Notes under the pieces: model-generated
The model's input: the letters and a program-made list of their open reading frames with translations, nothing else
What the model was told of the DNA's origin: nothing
The model's database searches: none
Shown: in pieces, positions 1 to 4,487 of the stretch
How the letters are laid out: each line of letters starts with the position of its first letter
Numbering within the stretch: position 1 is the first letter of the stretch
Assembly: GCA_045646465.1 (NCBI GenBank)
Contig: JAZRKT010000064.1
Location: 1-6,253, forward strand
DNA length: 6,253 nucleotides
Origin: UMGS1387 sp045646465
GTDB taxonomy: Bacteria; Bacillota; Clostridia; Oscillospirales; CAG-382
Direction: 5' to 3'
Position numbers and translations under genes: made by a program

Positions 1-92
1 GCATCAACCATCTGGTCTATAAGTTCTTTTTCGTCCTGCTTGAAAAAACCGTTGATATTCTGTATAATACCGATTTTATTTGTGTATGCCAT
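1..92 (-). CDS. Unrecognised protein, N-terminal fragment (cut by window edge)
   Basis: An ATG at 90-92 opens a frame that runs without a stop to the window edge, giving 30 complete codons that begin MAYTNKIGIIQNINGFFKQD. The start is supported by an AGGAAGG ribosome binding site at 101-107, eight bases upstream, and by a good promoter at 145-173. The visible peptide is hydrophilic after a short mixed stretch; there is no signal peptide and no domain motif I recognise, so no function is offered. It lies downstream of pckG on the same strand, but the pckG terminator and this gene's own promoter separate them, so it is probably a separate transcription unit. I am fairly sure it is a real gene start, but cannot say what it encodes. 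Confidence 0.7.
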   Translation of the reverse strand, partial: MAYTNKIGIIQNINGFFKQDEKELIDQMVD

Positions 93-144
93 TTTTTAAG
101 CCTTCCTTTCGATAGCTTTACGTTTACCACAACCATTTTTCTTA

Positions 145-173
145 ATTCTATCACACGACCTTCAATAAATCAA
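145..173 (-). promoter_or_regulatory. Sigma-A-type promoter for the gene starting at 92
   Basis: Read on the minus strand: TTGATT (168-173), a 17-bp spacer, then TAGAAT (145-150). The -10 is preceded by TG one base away, giving an extended -10 element. The hexamers match 4/6 and 5/6 of the TTGACA/TATAAT consensus. Transcription would begin near 138, leaving a leader of about 45 bases with the ribosome binding site at its end. Confidence 0.7.
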
Positions 174-190
174 CTGTTTTTTCTTTTTTG

Positions 191-228
191 AAAAAATTTA
201 AAGCCGGAGCTTCAAAGCTCCGGCTTTC
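191..228 (-). terminator. Intrinsic terminator of pckG
   Basis: A perfect 11-bp inverted repeat, AAAGCCGGAGC (200-210) with GCTCCGGCTTT (217-227), extends by one inner T-A pair to leave a 4-base loop. On the minus strand the GC-rich stem is followed by AAATTTTTTC (190-199), a U-tract interrupted by As. It starts 17 bases after the pckG stop codon, which is the expected place for its transcript to end. Confidence 0.85.
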
Positions 229-244
229 TTAGCATATTATTTAA

Positions 245-2026
245 TTATGCACGAAGATTCTTTTCGAGAGTTTCAAGCTCTGCGAGAAGTTCCTTAGGCA
301 TTGTGTCGCCAATCTTAGCATAGAATGCCTTGATGGAATCGAGGTCTTCAATCCAGCTTGCCTTGTCAACAGACAGAAGTTCCTTCATTACTTCGGGAGC
401 AATGTCAAGACCTTCAACATCAATGTCTTCGGGCTTGGGAAGGTAACCGATTTCGCATTCAACAGCGTCAACCTTGCCTTCGCATCTTGCGAGGATCCAG
501 AGAAGAACTCTTAAGTTGTCACCGAAGCCGGGCCAGATGAATTCGCCTTCAGCGTTTGTTCTGAACCAGTTAACGTGGAAAATCTTGGGAGCGTTTTCAG
601 CCTTGAGACCCATAGAGAGCCAGTGAGCGAAGTATTCACCCATATTGTAGCCGCAGAAGGGAAGCATAGCCATAGGATCGCGGCGAACTACGCCGAGAGC
701 ACCTGCAGCAGCAGCTGTTGTTTCTGAAGCCATAATGGAGCCGACGAAGGTGCCGTGCTGCCAGTTTCTTGACTGATATACCAGGGGAGCAGTCTTAGCA
801 CGTCTGCCGCCGAAGATGATAGCGGAAAGAGGCACACCTGTTGTGGAGTTGAATTCGCTTGAGATGCAAGGACAGTTCTGAGCAAGGGCAGTAAATCTTG
901 AGTTGGGGTGAGCACCGCTTGTTTCAAGCTTTCTTGTCTTGTCATAAGTCTTGTAATCCCACTTGTTGCCTCTCCAGTCAATAGCATTAACAGGAGGATT
1001 GTTGTCAAGACCTTCCCACCAAACTGTGTTGTCGTCAAGGTTGTGAACAACATTTGTGAAGATTGTATCTCTCATTGTTGTAGCAAGAGCATTGGGGTTA
1101 GACTTTTCGTTGGTACCGGGAGCAACACCGAAGAAACCGTTTTCAGGGTTAACAGCATAGAGTCTGCCGTCCTTGCCTACACGGATCCAAGCAATATCGT
1201 CACCTACGCACCATACCTTGTAGCCCTTCTTCTTGAGGAATTCCGGAGGAATAAGCATTGCAAGGTTTGTCTTACCGCAAGCAGAGGGAAATGCAGCTGC
1301 AACATACTTTGTTTCGCCGTCGGGATATTCAACGCCGAGGATAAGCATATGCTCAGCCATCCAGCCTTCCTTACGTCCGAGGTAGGAAGCGATTCTGAGA
1401 GCGAAGCACTTCTTACCGAGAAGAACATTTCCGCCGTAACCGCTGTTTACGGAAGCAATGTAGTTGTATTCAGGGAAGTGGCAGATGTATCTGTTTTCTT
1501 CGTCGATGTCAGCCTTTGCGTGTAAACCTCTGATAAAGTCAGGGCTGTCACCAAGAGCATCAAGAACGTGCTGTCCTGCTCTTGTCATGATAAGCATATT
1601 GAGTACAACGTAGATAGAGTCAGTAACTTCAATACCTATCTTAGAAAAGTCAGAGCCAACAACACCCATAGAGTAGGGGATAACGTACATTGTTCTGCCA
1701 CGCATTGCACCCTTGTAGAGTGGTGTGAGCTTTTCCTTAGCTTCTTCAAGACCCATCCAGTTGTTTGTGGGACCTGCATCGTGCTTTTCCTTTGTGCAGA
1801 TGAAGGTTCTGCCTTCAACACGGGCAACGTCGTTTACTGCTGTTCTGTGGAGATAGCAGTTGGGGAGCTTTTCTTCGTTGAGCTTTTCAATTTCGCCTGT
1901 TGCACAAGCTTCTGCTCTGAGAGCGTCAGTCTGTTCGTCAGAACCTGTAATCCAGACAATTTTGTCGGGAGTTGTGAGTTCAGCCATTTCGGCAACCCAC
2001 TGGTTGACATATTTGTTGTTTGTCAT
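245..2026 (-). CDS. pckG: Phosphoenolpyruvate carboxykinase (GTP)
   Basis: Cytosolic enzyme interconverting oxaloacetate + GTP with phosphoenolpyruvate + CO2 + GDP (EC 4.1.1.32). In anaerobes it often runs in the carboxylating direction to make oxaloacetate (family knowledge). The 593 residues match the usual GTP-type length. Visible landmarks: substrate-site Arg69 (VARVEGRT) and Tyr197 (SGYGGN); LLGKKCFALRIAS with Lys205/206 and AEHMLIL with His226, the Mn-ligand positions; P-loop FPSACGKTN at 246-254 with the conserved reactive Cys250 and Lys252; kinase-2 motif VGDDIAW at 274-280; NPENGFFGVAPGT at 293-305; NSRF Arg377; FGGRR at 405-409. The lid loop lies near 440-452. These are GTP-family, not ATP-family, motifs; no key residue is missing. 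The start is fixed by AGGAGG (2035-2040) eight bases before ATG. It appears to be a single-gene unit with its own promoter and terminator. Some databases call this gene pckA. Confidence 0.98.
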   Translation of the reverse strand: MTNNKYVNQWVAEMAELTTPDKIVWITGSDEQTDALRAEACATGEIEKLNEEKLPNCYLHRTAVNDVARVEGRTFICTKEKHDAGPTNNWMGLEEAKEKLTPLYKGAMRGRTMYVIPYSMGVVGSDFSKIGIEVTDSIYVVLNMLIMTRAGQHVLDALGDSPDFIRGLHAKADIDEENRYICHFPEYNYIASVNSGYGGNVLLGKKCFALRIASYLGRKEGWMAEHMLILGVEYPDGETKYVAAAFPSACGKTNLAMLIPPEFLKKKGYKVWCVGDDIAWIRVGKDGRLYAVNPENGFFGVAPGTNEKSNPNALATTMRDTIFTNVVHNLDDNTVWWEGLDNNPPVNAIDWRGNKWDYKTYDKTRKLETSGAHPNSRFTALAQNCPCISSEFNSTTGVPLSAIIFGGRRAKTAPLVYQSRNWQHGTFVGSIMASETTAAAAGALGVVRRDPMAMLPFCGYNMGEYFAHWLSMGLKAENAPKIFHVNWFRTNAEGEFIWPGFGDNLRVLLWILARCEGKVDAVECEIGYLPKPEDIDVEGLDIAPEVMKELLSVDKASWIEDLDSIKAFYAKIGDTMPKELLAELETLEKNLRA

Positions 2027-2034
2027 AGTGTAAA

Positions 2035-2040
2035 CCTCCT
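2035..2040 (-). promoter_or_regulatory. Ribosome binding site of pckG
   Basis: A full-consensus AGGAGG on the minus strand, eight bases upstream of the ATG at 2024-2026. It fixes the start codon and suggests strong translation, as expected for a central metabolic enzyme. Confidence 0.9.
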
Positions 2041-2087
2041 AAAGTTTAGCATATATTTTTTTATTTTTACTGAATTGAGTGTACAAA

Positions 2088-2102
2088 AGGAAAATTTTTC
2101 CT
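2088..2102. promoter_or_regulatory. Short perfect palindrome just downstream of the pckG start point
   Basis: AGGAAAATTTTTCCT has two perfect 7-base arms around a central T. It begins a few bases inside the predicted pckG transcript (start point near 2104-2112) and about 60 bases before the ATG. The position would suit a repressor operator, but the AT-rich sequence is simple and I cannot name a regulator. It could be chance. Confidence 0.3.
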
Positions 2103-2110
2103 CCCATACC

Positions 2111-2145
2111 ATATTAGATTATAACAGATATTTTGTCAATTGCAA
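2111..2145 (-). promoter_or_regulatory. pckG promoter, two overlapping arrangements
   Basis: Minus strand. Arrangement A: TTGCAA (2140-2145), a 16-bp spacer, and a perfect TATAAT (2118-2123) preceded by TG (extended -10). Arrangement B: a perfect TTGACA (2134-2139), a 17-bp spacer, and TAATAT (2111-2116), 4/6 matches. The perfect TTGACA and perfect TATAAT are only 10 bp apart and cannot serve the same polymerase binding event. Start points would lie near 2111 (A) or 2104 (B), giving a leader of about 80 bases. Arrangement A is my first choice because of the extended -10. Confidence 0.75.
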
Positions 2146-2150
2146 CACCT

Positions 2151-2168
2151 TTGGTAAATATTTATCAA
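2151..2168. promoter_or_regulatory. Candidate Rex (redox-sensing repressor) operator upstream of pckG
   Basis: TTGGTAAATATTTATCAA is an 18-bp inverted repeat with one mismatched pair (G2154/T2165); a further T-A pair outside gives 20 bp. Against the published Rex consensus TTGTTAA-N4-TTAACAA it matches 12 of 14 defined positions. Rex senses NADH/NAD+ and controls fermentation and central carbon genes in many Firmicutes (established knowledge). The site lies 5 bp upstream of the -35 of arrangement A and 11 bp upstream of that of arrangement B. Assignment to Rex is inference; another dyad-binding regulator is possible. Confidence 0.45.
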
Positions 2169-2252
2169 AATGTTCAACCTTTGTTTTAATACGGTGTTGT
2201 CCGATACGCCGTAAAGAGGTTGATGCAATAAGTATTGTTGGCAAAACAGCGC

Positions 2253-2280
2253 AAAATATTCCATTATCAAAGCATACAAC
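2253..2280 (+). promoter_or_regulatory. Sigma-E-like (mother-cell) promoter for spoIIID
   Basis: AAAATATT (2253-2260) and CATACAAC (2273-2280) resemble the Bacillus sigma-E consensus GKMATATT / CATACAMT at 6/8 and 7/8 positions. The gap between the octamers is 12, one base shorter than the usual 13-15. Transcription would start near 2287, about 44 bases before the start codon. In B. subtilis spoIIID is transcribed by sigma-E, which supports the reading. I see no convincing sigma-A promoter in the same stretch. Confidence 0.5.
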
Positions 2281-2314
2281 AGAGCCGTTAAGCATAATTA
2301 TGTAACAAAAGGCG

Positions 2315-2321
2315 AAAGGAG
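2315..2321 (+). promoter_or_regulatory. Ribosome binding site selecting the TTG start of spoIIID
   Basis: AAAGGAG ends nine bases before the TTG at 2331. The next in-frame ATG lies well inside the conserved helix-turn-helix protein, so the TTG with this site is the only start that keeps the conserved N-terminus (KEYIEERA). Confidence 0.8.
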
Positions 2322-2330
2322 AAGGTTTTC

Positions 2331-2600
2331 TTGAAGGAATACATAGAGGAACGTGCCGAAATTCTTGCACGGTACATAATAGAAAACTGTGCAACGGTAA
2401 GGCAGACTGCAAAGCATTTCAATGTCAGTAAAAGCACGGTGCATAAGGATGTAAAGACAAGACTTCCCGATATAAATAAGCGGTTGTATAAAATGGTAAA
2501 GGGTGTGCTTGAAAAAAATAAGTCAGAGCGCCATTTAAGGGGAGGACAGGCGACAAAGGAAAAGTACTCGGAAATGAAAAGAAAATATAAAAGCGCATAA
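2331..2600 (+). CDS. spoIIID: Stage III sporulation regulator SpoIIID
   Basis: Small DNA-binding protein that acts in the mother cell during endospore formation, activating or repressing many sigma-E-dependent genes and helping switch on sigma-K production (knowledge from B. subtilis). The 89 residues align end to end with the family: N-terminal YIEERAEILARYIIEN (4-19), helix-turn-helix at about 22-41 with the hallmark VSKSTVHKD (32-40), then TRLPDIN (43-49) and the strongly conserved RHLRGGQATKEKY (67-79), followed by a basic tail that contributes to DNA contact. It starts with TTG, which may limit its translation. It is transcribed away from pckG, has a sigma-E-like promoter upstream and a hairpin downstream, so it appears monocistronic. 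Identification is very secure and marks the organism as a spore former or a recent descendant of one. Confidence 0.97.
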   Translation: MKEYIEERAEILARYIIENCATVRQTAKHFNVSKSTVHKDVKTRLPDINKRLYKMVKGVLEKNKSERHLRGGQATKEKYSEMKRKYKSA

Positions 2601-2603
2601 AAT

Positions 2604-2635
2604 AAGGACGGCTCACTTATAAGAGTCGTCCTTTT
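2604..2635. terminator. Hairpin terminator after spoIIID, possibly bidirectional
   Basis: AAGGACGGCTC (2604-2614) pairs with GAGTCGTCCTT (2623-2633) across an 8-base loop: 11 bp with one C/T position that is G-U in one RNA and C-A in the other. On the plus strand it starts four bases after the spoIIID stop and is followed by a short run (TTTTATAATT). On the minus strand the stem is followed by ATTTTATG, so it could also end the transcript arriving from the ABC transporter at 2770. The U-tracts are modest in both directions. Confidence 0.7.
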
Positions 2636-2636
2636 A

Positions 2637-2769
2637 TAATTGGATTCTTATTAAAGAAATCGTCCAACACGTTTGTTGTAAAACCTTTTCAACAACGCCG
2701 TCAGGCAAAATAAAGTTCTTGCGGAGCTTCTTTCAAGAAGCGACCGTAACCTTGACACATAAACTAACT
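2637..2769. other. Structured non-coding gap between spoIIID and the ABC transporter
   Basis: About 130 bases with no supportable gene. It holds GCTTCT-TTCA-AGAAGC (2726-2741), a 6-bp hairpin with a 4-base loop, and TTGTTG (2673-2678) facing CAACAA (2690-2695). Neither has a U-tract. On the minus strand one frame (2634-2732) is open for 32 codons but lacks a credible start, and a 19-codon ATG frame (2701-2760) lacks a ribosome binding site. It is probably the 3' untranslated region of the transporter transcript running to the hairpin at 2604-2635, or an intergenic repeat. Confidence 0.35.
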
Positions 2770-4485
2770 TCATTCATCCCTGAACTGCTGACTGTATAAC
2801 GTAGCATAGGTTTTGCCGTTAGCCATAAGAGTATCGTGAGTGCCTTTTTCAGTGATAATGCCGTCTTCAATAACTGCAATTTCATCGGCATTTTTGATTG
2901 TGGATAGCCTGTGAGCGACAACGATAGTTGTACGTCCTTTGCATAATTCATCAAGTGCCTTTTGAATGAGGATTTCTGTGGTGTTGTCAAGAGCACTTGT
3001 TGCCTCATCAAGAATGAGAATTGCAGGATTTTTGAGAAAAACTCTTGCAATGGAAAGCCTCTGCTTCTGACCGCCCGAGAGCTTAACTCCTCTCTCTCCG
3101 ATTTGTGTTTCGTAGCCGTCGGGAAGCGTCATTATGTAGTCGTGGATGTTGGCTCGCTTTGCCGCCCGGATAACCTCGTCATCGGTGGCATCAAGCCTGC
3201 CGTAAAGAATGTTTTCCTTTATGCTTGAGTTAAACAGGTATATGTCCTGCTGAACAATACCGATATTTTTGCGAAGTGATTTTGCCGTGACTTTTGAAAT
3301 ATCCTTGCCGTCAATAAGAATGCTTCCGCTTTCCACGGGATAGAAGCGGGGAATAAGGTGGCATATGGTCGTCTTTCCGCCGCCCGAAGGACCTACAAGC
3401 GCAAAGGTTTTTCCCTTTTCAATGTCAATTGAAACGTTTTTAAGAACCTCCTTGCTATCGTGGTAGCCGTAGGTGACGTTTTTGAACTCTATGTGACCGT
3501 CAACGTCAGATAATGTTTCTGCATCGGGTGCATCTGCTTCAGGCTCCTGATCGATAATTTCAAGAAATCTCCTAAAGCCAGTAAAGCCGTCCTGAAACTG
3601 CTCTGTGAAGGTTATAAGGGTCATAACTGGAGAGGTAAACAGCGTAACCGACACCACAAATGCCGAGTAATCGCCGAAATCAATGCTTCCGTTAAAGAGG
3701 AAAAAACCGCCTGCCACAAGAACAATTACGTTGAAAATATCGTTGATAAATGCCGTAGCCGAGTGAAAGCGTCCCATTGCATCATACGCTTCGCTTCGTG
3801 CTGAAACAAACATTTCATTGCCTGCTTCAAACTTTTTCTGTTCCTCATCAGCATTTGTAAATGCTTTTGTAACACGTATACCCGAAATACTGCTTTCAAG
3901 AGAAGCATTTATTTCCGCCACAGCCTTTCTGCTTGCAAGAAATGCGGATGTCATCTTTTTTCTCAGCACCGCCGCCGTGATAACAAGAAAGGGAACACAG
4001 GCAAAGATGATAAGAGTAAGATAGATGTTGATGGTTGAAAGATAAATAAAAGAAACAATAATGGTTATGGACGAAATTATTAGATTTTCGGGCCCGTGGT
4101 GGGCAAGCTCTGTCACGTTCATAAGGTCGTTTGTCATACGTGACATAATTTTGCCCGTTTCCTCGCTGTCATAAAAGCTGAAGGGAAGCTTTTCAAGGTG
4201 AGCGAACATATCGCTTCTCATCTGTGCCTGCATCTTTACACCCATTACGTGCCCCTTGTACTGGATAAAGTAATTGAGCAGCATTTTTACAATGTAAAGA
4301 AGCAAAAGCAAGCTTCCGAAAACGGCAATCATACGGTAGTTTTTATTGGGGAACAAATCGTTGAGCAACGTTCTTGTGATAATGGGGTAAACAATTCCCA
4401 CAAGAGACACAAGAAGGGATGCCGCCATATCAAGGATAAAAAGCTTTTTGTGAAAGGTGTAATATTTTAAGAAACGTTTAATCAT
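2770..4485 (-). CDS. ABC exporter half-transporter (fused membrane and ATPase domains)
   Basis: Membrane ATPase of the MsbA/BmrA/LmrA-like exporter family; the cargo (lipid, drug or peptide) cannot be told from sequence. Of 571 residues, about 1-310 form the membrane domain, with helices near 16-38, 52-74, 134-152, 153-174, 245-265 and 272-295. The ATPase domain (about 331-571) has an A-loop aromatic at Tyr341, Walker A GPSGGGKTT (365-373), Q-loop Gln413, GERG x-loop (463-466), signature LSGGQ (469-473), Walker B ILILDEA (489-495) with catalytic Glu494, D-loop SALD (497-500) and H-loop His525. All catalytic residues are canonical, so a homodimer would work; no partner half-transporter lies downstream. 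There is no N-terminal peptidase domain, so it is not a PCAT-type bacteriocin exporter. The ATG follows the SLH gene's TAA by two bases with no good ribosome binding site (only GAGG 16 bases upstream), suggesting translational coupling. Confidence 0.95.
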   Translation of the reverse strand: MIKRFLKYYTFHKKLFILDMAASLLVSLVGIVYPIITRTLLNDLFPNKNYRMIAVFGSLLLLLYIVKMLLNYFIQYKGHVMGVKMQAQMRSDMFAHLEKLPFSFYDSEETGKIMSRMTNDLMNVTELAHHGPENLIISSITIIVSFIYLSTINIYLTLIIFACVPFLVITAAVLRKKMTSAFLASRKAVAEINASLESSISGIRVTKAFTNADEEQKKFEAGNEMFVSARSEAYDAMGRFHSATAFINDIFNVIVLVAGGFFLFNGSIDFGDYSAFVVSVTLFTSPVMTLITFTEQFQDGFTGFRRFLEIIDQEPEADAPDAETLSDVDGHIEFKNVTYGYHDSKEVLKNVSIDIEKGKTFALVGPSGGGKTTICHLIPRFYPVESGSILIDGKDISKVTAKSLRKNIGIVQQDIYLFNSSIKENILYGRLDATDDEVIRAAKRANIHDYIMTLPDGYETQIGERGVKLSGGQKQRLSIARVFLKNPAILILDEATSALDNTTEILIQKALDELCKGRTTIVVAHRLSTIKNADEIAVIEDGIITEKGTHDTLMANGKTYATLYSQQFRDE

Positions 4486-4487
4486 TG

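Noticed and set aside
908..1525. Long open frame on the plus strand antisense to pckG (205 codons)
   Set aside because: It lies wholly opposite a certain pckG coding region, has no ribosome binding site or recognisable domain, and its Cys/Ser/Val-rich composition is typical of an antisense shadow.
2192..2206. GGACAA-like SpoIIID binding site (minus strand) for autoregulation of spoIIID
   Set aside because: Only part of the WWRRACARNY consensus fits and the site is over 50 bases upstream of the promoter; too weak to list.
2214..2231. AAGAGG followed by TTGATGCAATAA as a tiny leader frame upstream of spoIIID
   Set aside because: It lies upstream of the predicted sigma-E-like promoter, so it would not be in that transcript, and encodes only two or three residues.
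1568..2305. Long plus-strand open frame (245 codons) covering the pckG 5' half, its promoter and the spoIIID leader
   Set aside because: It overlaps pckG antisense and runs through promoter elements; composition is Cys/Phe-rich and no motif is visible.
2300..2305. Start-stop ATGTAA in the spoIIID leader as a regulatory upstream frame (compare the usd leader peptide of B. subtilis)
   Set aside because: There is no ribosome binding site in front of it and a 6-base match is easily due to chance in AT-rich DNA.
2701..2760. 19-codon minus-strand frame (MCQGYGRFLKEAPQELYFA) after the ABC exporter
   Set aside because: It has no ribosome binding site and no recognisable feature; kept only as part of the structured-gap observation.
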